Of a DNA stretch of 64,000 nucleotides, positions 52,322 through 62,249 are shown one piece after another. This DNA comes from Hydractinia symbiolongicarpus (Eukaryota; Cnidaria; Hydrozoa; Anthoathecata; Hydractiniidae). How positions within the stretch are numbered: position 1 is the first letter of the stretch; each line of letters opens with the position of its first letter. A program made the translations under genes and the position numbers. The stretch is from the NCBI RefSeq assembly GCF_029227915.1, contig NC_079884.1, positions 19,530,001 to 19,594,000 on the forward strand. The letters run 5' to 3'. Below the pieces are notes generated by a model, which saw nothing but the letters and a program-made list of their open reading frames with translations, had not been told where the DNA came from and did not search any database.

Positions 52322-53995
52322 TTTACAAGGTGTCTGTGCCCTGGAATTCAAGGCAGGTATCTGCACACTGCTTACATTTCATATCAGCGGCGTTTGTATC
52401 AATGAGGTTACTTACCAACTTATCCATGCCCGAGGCCATGAATCGATAACTATCAATAAACCTAATCTCAATCTTCTTATACTTCTCGCCATCACCATAT
52501 TCTATACCTCCAAGGGGTACCTAAATTTTCACGTTGAAAGAGATGTACTTCTCGGTGTTTTCAGCAATGCAGCCAATGTCCTGGGTGCCGTACTTCTCAC
52601 CCAGTTCTGGTATGAACAGATGGGCGTCATACCCGACAAGTTGTGGAATATCACGGGTATGTGGCTAGGTATCTTGTATTTGAGATTACAGCTGTTATGC
52701 GCTGCACCCCTATATAACCCTGTATAGTGGCAATTGTCCCGAACTTTGCGTTTATTCTCACAGTCATCGAAGGGCTTTCAACAGATATGACATTTCGATG
52801 CCTCGTCATGTTCTCTTTTTAGGGCCTCCGTTAGAGGCAGCATGTCCTGCTGAGGGTAGGCATAGTATAGTCTTTTGACCTCGTCCTCCAGATGGTTGAC
52901 GAACCGGGTGACAATCCTTGTCGCTGTACACCGTTAGGGGATCCGGTACATCCTGATAGGCAAATGTGCTCTAGGTACACCATCCAGATGGTACGTGCTT
53001 GCTCAGCTTTTTAGTCTTATTGGCATCCTCTTCCATTGGTATTAATAACCTTTCAAAGTCGGCATATATTGCAAAGGGCACCTTGAATTGTTTCTGGCTA
53101 TCTCTGTAGTATAGCCATTTTCCGGCCTCCGTTGGCATTGTAATTTTAACAGCCCCGTGGTCTATGCAATATCTATAATGCTTATCCCTCGATTCGGCTA
53201 TGGGAAAGCCTTGTAGGCAGTTTAGGCAGAAGTGCATTGCATACCTATTATTTAAGATCTCTTTGCCCAGGAGCCTCGATAAACTTTTGACAGCTGTATA
53301 GTGAGTCTTTATCATCTGCGATAAGCAATAGGGTCACCACCTTGGTACGTTCGTTGTGCATTGATCGACGTAGGATGTTGATCTTTTTTTCCATTATGTA
53401 TAGGACATTTACTGCAATCCCCTTGTTGTTCTCCTTAAACTTATATGCTTTTGATGCTTGTCGGAAACTCTATACCCTCCCAATTGTATAGGCCTGCGTA
53501 GGGTTTCAGCTTGCCTATTCTTTGTGAGTCTTTTTCAATCTCCTCACGATGCAGGGATGCTATAACAGCACATTTGAAGCACTCCTCATCTTCATTTTTT
53601 GGATTAGTAATTGCCTATTTCGAAGCTATCCATTTAGGTAGTTTAATGTACGATGAGCCTCTTGTTAGTTTCAATTTATGGAAATCTACATCAAGGTGTA
53701 GTATTCGACCGATTGTAAAGTCACTTTTTGGGAATGCAGGGTTTTCCACATGTGTTTTAACTTGGGCAAACATTGTATTCAGCATATCATCTACGTTGCT
53801 ACCCTGGAATACAGAGGCCATATTACTATGGAAGGCCTTATTCGCCTCCTCATAGTCTTTTGTCCCCTCTATTGGCTTCCTCCAATGTATCCATAGTGAC
53901 AGCTGTATCTTTGCCGACCCCATATCTTTTACCTGCCCCTCAACCAGGATTTTCACGTTTGGTTGCACCATCCCTATATACCCGTCGTCGTCCAC
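52322..53995 (-). pseudogene. Polinton-type family B polymerase, N-terminal and exonuclease remnant
   Basis: Pieces in changing frames from high to low coordinates: GSAKIQLSLWIHWRKP (about 53915), NEDEECFKCAVIASLH (about 53560), a CLNCLQGF zinc pair, IYADFERLLIPM (Exo I) at about 53040, a CHIC/HNH-like zinc hook at about 52760-52800, and HNLSGYDAHLF-type Exo II near 52650. Palm motifs A, B and C are absent. The fragment ends at 52322, right beside the start of the coiled-coil gene, consistent with deletion of everything between. This is a different polymerase type from that of Polinton-1. Confidence 0.7.
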
Positions 53996-54000
53996 TCCTC

Positions 54001-54384
54001 CTATACCGGGAATGGGGAAACTTCGTAAGGTCCTATGGTGAGCATGCTTCTTGGGGGTCTAAAATCTTGCCCTGGCTGTTCATGTATATAGTCCTCGTTA
54101 ACCTCCTGTTCGACCTCATCATGCAGGGTAGGTCTTGTATATGCTACCCTGCGATAGAACTCCATCACCCCGCGTTTGAATTTTGCATACTTACACATGA
54201 CCCTTTCTTTTATAGGCTTGACAGCATCGGCTAGCCAGTTGTACCATTTCTGCATCTTATCCCTTGCAACGGAACAATTTTTTGACAGTTCATGTTTCTT
54301 GAAGACGTCTATCTCAGATAGGGGCAATACCCAGTTGTACCATTCCCCGATTTTACCCCCGATATTTGGATGGGTCTTAGTCAT
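54001..54384 (-). pseudogene. Polinton-2 pre-polymerase helical protein
   Basis: 127 codons, helical and basic, ending beside the polymerase remnant. The block TLHDEVEQEVNEDYIHE resembles TLHDEIEREAREDFYDA in the outermost protein of Polinton-1, and both sit just upstream of the polymerase. Probably the N-terminal part of the same polymerase polyprotein. The downstream continuation is frame-broken. Confidence 0.55.
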
Positions 54385-54625
54385 CCCTGTTTCTCAAAGA
54401 TATCCATATCCCCGGTACTATGGGCTTAGCCGGTTGTTTAGGCAGCCTCCAAGCATATTGCGGTACATCCCCTGTTGGTTTATCTGGAAGCCTTTTAGGT
54501 GGCCTCGGGGTGTATTGTGGTACATTCAATAAGCTAATTAATTCGGCTTTACGTAGCCTATAATACCCTGTTAAACCACGACCTTTTGCAATATCACGTA
54601 ATTGTTTTACACTTTTTGATTCCAT
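54377..54625 (-). CDS. SAP-domain small protein of Polinton-2
   Basis: 82 residues. It starts at 54625 just inside the right TIR after ATAAAATAAAGAGAGA. SAP/Rho-N-like fold (VKQLRDIAKGRGLTGYYRLR then KAELISLL) is followed by a Pro/Arg-rich tail with VPQY repeated. The stop overlaps the next gene's start by a few bases. Probable nucleic-acid binding. Counterpart of 10961-11227 in Polinton-1, but at the opposite end of the element. Confidence 0.65.
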   Translation of the reverse strand: MESKSVKQLRDIAKGRGLTGYYRLRKAELISLLNVPQYTPRPPKRLPDKPTGDVPQYAWRLPKQPAKPIVPGIWISLRNRDD

Positions 54626-54855
54626 TCTCTCTTTATTTTATACAATTTTTTTGTTTGTCGGAGATTTTCATTCTGCTCGACCTAGCGTGTCTTTACTGCG
54701 CATGTGTTGATTTTTTGAATATCAGGGAATTTCAACTTTGACTCATTTTTTGTATGATAGGGACTTAACCTTGATATGCATGACTAAGCACCGCATGATG
54801 GGGATCTGTTGTGACGTCATTGCGCGCATGCGACTGCGCCAGAAGAAACATTTTC
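54625..54855 (-). repeat. Polinton-2 right terminal inverted repeat
   Basis: Reverse complement matches the left end: CTTCTGGCGCAGTCG, then AATGACGTCAC (CRE-like), CATGCGCAGTAAAGACACGC and AATAAAGAGAGAATG. Uninterrupted here, so it shows what the left copy looked like before the LINE and MITE insertions. Confidence 0.75.
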
Positions 54856-54989
54856 CTATCTCTACTTGCAAGTATTTTTATCTTTTCACCTTGAGTACTA
54901 GTTACATTTTTTTAGTGAGACAAATTATTATTATTTTTCCTTCGCAAATTAAAAATATAAACTGCGTGCGTTATGCAAAAATACATAGA

Positions 54990-55200
54990 AAATGGTTGTT
55001 TTAACACCCTCCTCCGTTGTTGTTTTTTTTATTATTATTTTTTTTGTTGTTGTTTCGACCATACATTCTTATTTTTCCATGAACTTTCATTAACTCGGAC
55101 ATTTGCTAATTTAACATTCGCTAATACAAGCAAAACATACATAGAAAAATATGCTTGTCGTAACACCCTCCTCCGTTGTTATTTTTTATTTTGTTGTTGT
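54990..55200. repeat. ~157-bp tandem units, right part
   Basis: Two more copies of the TAACACCCTCCTCCGTTGTT word about 159 bp apart, in the same orientation as the pair at 42905/43062. Confidence 0.6.
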
Positions 55201-55601
55201 TCCGACCACTTATGCATTCTCGATAAAATTATTTTTATTTCGCCGACCCACAGACCATAAACTACTTTCTACTTCGCCCGTAAAACAAGTAATTAAGTTG
55301 GAGTCACCTTATTTTAAAAATCCAATTTCTAATAAAAATACAAGATGCAAAAGAATTTTTCAATTTAAAAAAACAAAACAAAGACACAAGATTAGCTATA
55401 CACATCTATTGTTTAATATTTTTAATGTTATTCACAATCCATCGCGACAATCACGATTAATAGTGACGATCGCGATAGCATCGTTATTTTTTTATGCATC
55501 GCGACTATCGCGAAACTCTTCGTTAACATTTTTTTATCGCGAATCGTTTGTGTCGCGCATAATACGCGCTCACGATGTTAGGTGTCCTGATTCCAGTACT
55601 G

Positions 55602-55951
55602 TACTTTTCCTGAAGCTGTCTGAGTAATAATATTGCATCTGTAGTATCCGTAAAATTAAAGATGTTATCCAGATAAGAAGATTGAATTGGATGGGGCACT
55701 TGGAAAGAATGGAGGGGGATAATTGGGTAAGAAAGTGTAGAGACTTGATAGTTCCTGGGGAAAAGCCCAGAGGCAGACCGAGGACTTGGCAGGAGGTTAT
55801 AAGGACAGACTTGATACAGAGGAAGTTGAGTTTAGATCTAACATAGTCTAGATCAGATTGGAAGAGGGTCATTAATATACCCTGTCCAACTCATGCTAGC
55901 ATGGAAAACGGACGTTAAGCCGAGTATGATAATGATGATGATGATGACGAT
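55602..55951 (+). mobile_element. LINE copy: end of inverted segment and sense 3' end
   Basis: 55602-55645 continues the minus-strand RT sequence from 42517. At about 55646 orientation flips, and 55646-55951 is the plus-strand LINE 3' end (LGHLERMEGDNWVRKCRDLI reading, GRPRTWQEVI) with the (ATG)n tail. About 240 bp of the parent sequence is missing at the flip. This is the layout of a twin-priming insertion. Confidence 0.8.
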
Positions 55952-58057
55952 GTGTGAAATTTGGATTCCCCACCCACAAATCTACCAAAGTACAAATTTT
56001 CAGTGCAATATCTTTCACATGCCAGAAGTTATTCAGATTTAAGTATCACTGAGGTCGTTACTAAGGAAATCGTTAGGAGAAAATAGCTGAAATCAGCAAA
56101 ATTTCAATGTCCAATATCCCTAGAAATACTAAGTTCCTGGAAATAAAACTTAGCATGGATGTTCATCTCCATAAAGAGAACCTACATGACAAATTTTGTT
56201 AATTTTGGGGATGGTGGGTTAAATGGAGCTGATGACTTGACATCAAATCAAAAAGAATAAAAAGTTTAATAAATATTTAATTTTTTATTCTTTTTAATTT
56301 GAATAATCTAATAATTTCTTGATTTATTTTGCTAAAACTGCTTATATTTATCTTTAATCATTTTTTTGTGTGTCACAGGCAACACACTTACAAACACACC
56401 TAGAGTTTTAGTAATCAGGTCGACAATGTAATAAGGATTGCTAAAGTGACTATTGTAAGATCTTTGTGATGATTGAAACGTTCATGATGCGACAACATCA
56501 TGGATTATGGTAATCGAACATGATACATTGTGTGTTTGATTTACAATATGTTGGAACGATAACATTGCAATGCAATAGAGTGTAATTTTTCTTCTTTTCA
56601 TCAATGTTCAAAATTGATTATTGCTATCCAAATAAAAAAAGAACGTTGGAAAGATATCTGGATCTACGTTCTGAAAACTCTACAACTCAATGGCTTGAAC
56701 AAGAAAAGAACTGTGTGATGGGGATAAGCAACTTGATGTTGAGTGTATAATATTGATATAACCATATAACTGTACTGTCCAGAAATCCAATTTGTAACTT
56801 GTAAAATTGTGATTTACGTTGTAACTTATATGTGCTTTGGTCTGACGGAGCTGTAAAGGCGAAAAAGTTACCAAAAATGTTGCATTTTCTCTTTTGAAAT
56901 TCCGTAGTAGATGAAAGGTTGAGATCTTGACAATTTATATTCTTACATACAGATATATAGTAAAAATTAGTGACAAATAGGCTGCCCTTTTTAACACAAA
57001 ATAAATGGATGCTTTGTCTTAGAAACACAGATCCAAGTATAAATTATGCCTACTGTTAAGACCAGGGTTGAATAATCTAAAAATTTGGTTATAGAGTGAA
57101 GCCGTCATGGGGAGATATGATGGAAGATCTCGATGGAAGTATGTTTTTTGAAAATAGTAGTAGAGACTTATTTAAAGGAGAACTAACGAGAAAGCTATAG
57201 ACATATGTTTTTTGTAAGAAAAGAAAACGACCATATAACGAAAACAACATGGTGTCAATATTTTAAAATGTTTATTTTTTAAAAAAATTTTAAAAAAAAA
57301 TTCTGTCCAAATTGCATTCTTAAAAAGCCATAATTACATTAATGGTTGCTGCCATTATCAGACAAAAGCCAAATTGGTTTTAGTACGGATGAAGTTTTGT
57401 TTACTTGTTTTTTCCGAGCGATATAAATTTATCACAATCACACTAATTAAGGGTTATTCACTACTGAGAAGACTTTACAGTTTTTTTGGGATTGTCTAAA
57501 AATATTTGTGCGTTCTTTTCGGAACCTTACGAAATACTTTATCTCTTTAAACGACAGCCATACTAAGTGCTTCCTTTCAAATAAAAAATTTAAAAGAAGT
57601 AAAAGAACATATAGAAAAAACCTTGATACGAAAACTAAACAAAGTAACTTACTGTACAATGTTTTTTAAGGTGAAACAAACTACAAAAGTACCAGCGTAA
57701 TTATACATAATTACTTTAATACAGAAGCCATATAACGAAAGATTGAGTCATCTATAACAATGAAACTAATATTTTATTTCTACAAACGATATTTATCCTG
57801 AAACATGAAAATTAACCTAACAAAATCATATAACAATTATGACTAACACTGAAAATAAATATCTCGAAATCTAAGGGCCACAAATATAAATAAAATTACA
57901 CAGTTCATATTTACACTATTATAATAAACAAATTATCCCAGCTTGGTAATCATTATTAATCGTTAGTGCTCCTTTAAATTTGCCTTGAAACTGTTTTTTT
58001 CCTTGAAACTGTTTTTTTTTTCTTTGTGAGATAGTAAGTACTACAAGTTTATTTCAG
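55952..58057. other. host intron or intergenic DNA, no gene recognised
   Basis: A+T-rich. It ends in the polypyrimidine tract and AG acceptor of the first recognised eIF3g exon. Short open frames show no known domain. Confidence 0.55.
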
Positions 58058-60305
58058 CTGCTTCTTTGCCACCTTCATCAGAGGAAGTTGTGGGCAATAT
58101 CAAGAAATTAATAGAATTCAGATACAATGAGCAAGGAAAAAGAGTTAAGGTGATGATTATGTATAATTTGTTACAAATTTGGTTGAGAACCTGATCCAAG
58201 TACATTTTAATGTCTATGACATCACCTTCTTTATGCCTTTGTTGTAATGCTGTTTTTTTGCTTCAGGTTACCAGAACATACACTTTAGAAACAAGAAAAG
58301 TGTCCAAGTCCATAGCTAAGAGAAAGGTACTGTTCATTTGTAGTCATCTTCTATATACATGTTTTTCTTTTTTCAAGCATAAGCATTCACTTATGATATT
58401 GCTCAGCCTTGGTATTCACCTTTTGATGTGTGTGTGCTTTATAGGTATTTTGATTCGACAGTTTAAGGCCTAAAATTGATACTATTACACTGAGTGTAGT
58501 TATGTAGTTATACCTTTTGTTTTGTAGCATTTTCTTTTAAAGTTAAAAATATGACCTTTTATCAACGTATAGCTCACATGGCAACGTTAGGTTTTTAAAT
58601 CAAGCATTTCGTAAGCATAAAGTCTGATTTATTTTATCGCATAAGCATACCCAAGCCTGATTTTGAATTTTCACTTATAAAAGCAGTTATAAAGCAGTTG
58701 TTTACTTTTGTTTATAGACTTGGCGGAAATTTGGTCTTGCTTTAAAAGATAATCCTCACGGGCCAGATCCTTCAACCACATATGTTGGTGATGATGTGTA
58801 CCTATCATTCACCACAAACAAGGAGGTAAGTGTCATAATAAGGTTATCAATGTAGATACTGGTATTAGGCTTGTTTTCAGTTGTGTATTTGTGTTAGGAG
58901 TTGGATGAAGACAAAGAAGATCCTTTAAAGAAGCTTAAAGGTAACAGCATTGTCAAATGCCGTGTATGTAAAGGTGATCACTGGACAACTAAATGTCCAT
59001 ATAAAGATAGTTTACAACCGTTAAAAGAAATAGAGGATAAAGAAAAGGCGAAAGACAATGGTAAGGGGTTTTTAAAGTCTTTACAAAGTATTGCAATAAT
59101 TTGTAATTAGGCAGCTTTTTTCCAAACAGATGAAGGTACGTTTTACCCTAAGTATGTTATTCAGAAGCTATAAATTATTCATGATTGCATAACCTAAATT
59201 AAGTATCTAATATTTTATTGTTATTACTAGTCGAAAAAGCCCGTGGAAAAATCCACTTAGGCAGAAGGACAATGAAAAAATAGGTAGTTTTAGATGTTTT
59301 GCTGACATCAGCAGTGGAGGTACAAAATTGGCGAAATTTAGTTTATTTTTTGCCTGTAATGTGTAGAGGCTGTAATGCTGATCAAAATAATGTATAAGAT
59401 CATACGTTTTCCACGAACGCCTAAGGAGATATAAGAGTTTTAAAATTTTGCTCACGTCAGCAAAGACCCGCCAAAGCACAAAAATTTTTTTTTTTGAAAT
59501 TTGTATACCTGTTGCCTTCATTGTATAGATCTTAAAACGTTTTTTGAACTTGTTTTAACGTTGCCTCTATTGTGTAGAGCTTAAAGCGCTAATCAAGAAA
59601 ATGTATATGATTGTGCCTTGATGAATGGTTAATGAGATATAATGATTTGAAAATTTTGCTGACTTGAGCAAAGACCCGGAAAAACACACAAATTTTTTTT
59701 ATCAAAATCTTATATATCTGATAGCTTCATCATATAGATCTTGAAAAGCTGACCAAGAAAATGTATTGGATCATGTACTTTTGACAAACGGTTACGGAGA
59801 GTGGTTGACGTCATCAATCCATTTATTTCAAACCGTACTGGGGATCCAGGATTAAGAAACTTACCCAAATTGGTCCTAGGTGGTCTCTACTTACCCACAC
59901 GGTGAAAATCACTGACGTCACCACCTCGTTTTCAAGTTCTTTGGCCTCAAAGTTTTAAGTGCATTGTAGTTGCTTCATTAATTTTAATATAGTTTCCTTT
60001 AACGTCAATGTTATTTTAACATTAAAGTTTGTTAAATTATGAAACAAATTTATAGGTGATGTTTTATAGACTTTATCAAAGAACATTATGAAGAATATAA
60101 TCCACTTTGCAAAAGTCACACACAGACAGAAGCTTCGTATTATTATTATAAAGATTTTTTAATTTTTTAGTTGATGTGAATGCAGCTGTTCCTGATTTGG
60201 CTTCTAAAGTTGTTGGTGGTGGATCAAAGTATGTCCCTCCTTCTCTTCGTGGAAATGCAGATGGAGCACAGAGGAGAGGAGAAACTATGAACAACAGAAG
60301 ACAAA
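58058..60305 (+). CDS. EIF3G: translation initiation factor eIF3 subunit G, internal exons
   Basis: Exons: 58058-58149, 58267-58326, 58718-58825, 58898-59060, a possible 6-nt exon 59130-59135, and 60171-60305. All have GT-AG borders and compatible phases. The protein reads VVGNIKKLIEFRYNEQGKRV, TRTYTLETRKVSKSIAKRK, WRKFGLALKDNPHGPDPSTT, then the CCHC knuckle CRVCKGDHWTTKCP, then SKYVPPSLRGNADGAQRRGE. This matches eIF3g from the N-terminal eIF3b-binding region through the knuckle to just before the RRM. The RRM exons must lie beyond 64000, and the first exon was not found with confidence. Cytoplasmic subunit of the eIF3 complex, needed for 48S scanning. Confidence 0.93.
59130..59135 (+). CDS. 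EIF3G: possible 6-nt microexon of eIF3g
   Basis: ATGAAG lies between a strong acceptor (CTTTTTTCCAAACAG) and a strong donor (GTACGT). Inclusion keeps the frame (phase 1 to phase 1) and adds Asp-Glu; skipping also keeps the frame. Seen from splice signals only. Confidence 0.4.
59209..59800. repeat. degenerate repeat in an eIF3g intron
   Basis: Three diverged units, marked by TTTTGCTGACNTNAGCAAAGAC near 59297, 59446 and 59655 and by GTGTAGAG/GTATAGAT-CTTAAA words. Probably an old TE family. No coding capacity was seen. Confidence 0.55.
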
Positions 60306-61805
60306 GTAACAACCTTTTTAGACTTGTTGGCAACGATCCTATGCTACTGTGTTGACCTTTTTATTGCTAGAAATTTTAATTTGTATTCGTTTTCTGAGTA
60401 CTAACCTTGTTCACCCTTTTTACACCTCTTAATCAACAATGGCTTATTTTACACCAGCCTTAAATAATTGACTGCCAGTAAATATTTGACTGCCAGACGC
60501 TAGTGTACAGCAAGCATATGTCTGGCTCTTGCTGCCTTCTTAATAAAAACTATGGTTTATTTCTCATAAAATAAATGATTGATTCTGCTCTAAAAGCACC
60601 ATTATTTGGAAAAGGTGTCTGCAAATTGAAATTAGGTCCAGAACTCCCATATAGTGTCAGGCCTATCAATAAGAGAAACACCCGCACAATAAATCGTGCG
60701 CTCTAAGCTTCCATAATTTTGTTTGGACAAGCAATCCCAAAAAGGGAAGTAACAAAATTCCTTTGCCCCTGCACATTGTGGAGGGATCGCCGTTTTGACG
60801 TGGGGCATACGCTGGTACAAGTTCCAGCAATGTTCTTCGCTTGGAATTTCAGCTTAGATATCAAAAAGTTATAAGTGAGTTTAATTAAAGTTTGTGACTA
60901 CATTTACTTATTTATTTCTCTCAAAAAGAAGACCATACTAGGCTGCAAATAACGTTTTTAAACCTGACGATTGTAATATTGTTACTTTCAAAATCCCAGT
61001 GATTAACCTTCCCTTAAGAACCCTATTTTTACAGACCTCTGTTTTTTGGTAGCACACAGCTTAATTTCGGAATCATGGCAAAATGGAAAAATACTGCGAA
61101 AGCCATTTTAGTTTGAAAGTGATGGTGTCAGCTTTGTTAGTCTTTTTTTGACCTCTTTCTCTTTTAAATACTATAGGAATATTTATTTACTGTATGTTTT
61201 CACATGTTAAGATGAATATGTTGACACGTTTTCTAGCCTGTTTTGGGATTTTGGCTACAAACGTAGAATATAAGTGCGCATCAAAGCCAGCTAGCTAGCT
61301 GGATAACCTTATTTATTTCTATTCTTTTAAAGTTATTATTCAGTTTGGTGTATTATTATTTATTTGTGTTTGGGGTTGTAGTTATCTAGCTAGCTCTTTA
61401 GAGACATCTGACTAGAAAATGAAAGTAGCTACAAAAAAAATTCTTAATAAATCTCTATGCTAAATACTTTTTTTTTGACAGGATAACGACAGGCTGTTTT
61501 CTAAATTTTCTTAAACCGTACGATTAAGCTTTTTTAAAAATGGTATATATTACGCCTACACTTATGTGCAACACGGTTTACCTGTAAATCGGTCAGCCTG
61601 GTGTTAACAATGGCTGTTTGCTGGGTTTTTATTTAGCCGAAGTTGTGTGAGAGTTTTTGCAAGGGGTATTACGCCTATACCTGTACTGATTGTTTAGCCC
61701 AGTGTCACGATTGATTTTTAAACTTTCACAGGAAATTTTCTAGCAAAGAAAAGGAAAACTTTTATTACTGTCATAAAAACTCATTCCGCTAAATAAAATT
61801 ACTAA
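60306..61805. other. eIF3g intron, no other feature recognised
   Basis: Follows the donor GTAACA at 60306. Contains short GCTA microsatellites near 61290 and 61390. No RRM exon was found. Confidence 0.5.
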
Positions 61806-62249
61806 AGGCTGAAATACACGGTAAGTTTAGACGGACCATTTAAATGTATGATAAAAAAACTTACCGTGTAAACAGCAAAGATGTACAAATTATTTCGGTT
61901 TTATAAGTTTTTTTAAAGTTGGACATGTTAAACTTTTGCTAAGTTTTTGCTATTGAAATTAAAAGAATGACTACTGAGCTTGTGTTTGAACTAAAGATTT
62001 GAGCATATTTTTTCAATTTCTAATCATAACCGCTTTTTTTCTTTCAACATTTACCCTGCTGCTGCTATAACAATAACCACAACAGAATATTTATGTGTTT
62101 TTCTTTGGTTTTTATTGTAAAAAAAGAGTTTTTTTAAAAACTTATACATTTTATCTTAACGTGTAGACAGGTATATTACCTGCAACAAAACTTACAAGTT
62201 TTTTTCTTACAACTAAACGGTCCGTTAAACTTACTGTGTATTTTAGCCT
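61806..62249. mobile_element. Harbinger-like MITE, 444 bp
   Basis: Inverted ends AGGCTGAAATACACGGTAAG and the complement of AGGCTAAAATACACAGTAAG, extending about 60 bp with GGACCGTTTA-like arms, flanked by TAA (61803-61805 and 62250-62252). A 3-bp TAA/TTA duplication is typical of PIF/Harbinger. No transposase inside. Confidence 0.8.

Larger units (their letters stand above)
43410..54855. mobile_element. second Polinton-like element (Polinton-2), decayed
   Basis: Inverted ends: the left (about 43410-43686, 43807-43828, 44784-44797) matches the reverse complement of the right (about 54625-54855), including GCGCAGTAAAGACACGCTAG and AATAAAGAGAGAATG. The left copy is interrupted by a LINE fragment and a MITE. 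Genes shared with Polinton-1: membrane protein, probable minor capsid, 392-aa protein, coiled-coil membrane protein. Integrase, ATPase, major capsid and the polymerase palm are missing, consistent with a deletion at about 52316-52322. Exact outer ends are uncertain. Confidence 0.8.
42518..55601. mobile_element. TA-duplicating DNA transposon hosting Polinton-2
   Basis: A 27-bp inverted repeat starts CAGTACTGGAATCAGGACAC (42518-42544, 55575-55601). It is flanked by TA on both sides inside the LINE word CTAAATACTTTTCC. Beyond the 27 bp both ends carry TCGCGATAG-rich palindromic sequence, and a ~157-bp tandem unit follows. No transposase was seen. Without the Polinton it would be about 1.6 kb, so it is probably a non-autonomous mariner-like element. 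Confidence 0.7.

Noticed and set aside
42518-55601. One giant Polinton with 1-kb TIRs
   Set aside because: Only the outer 27 bp are inverted. The ~157-bp units beyond are in direct orientation on both sides, and separate inner TIRs exist at about 43410 and 54855, so two nested elements fit better.
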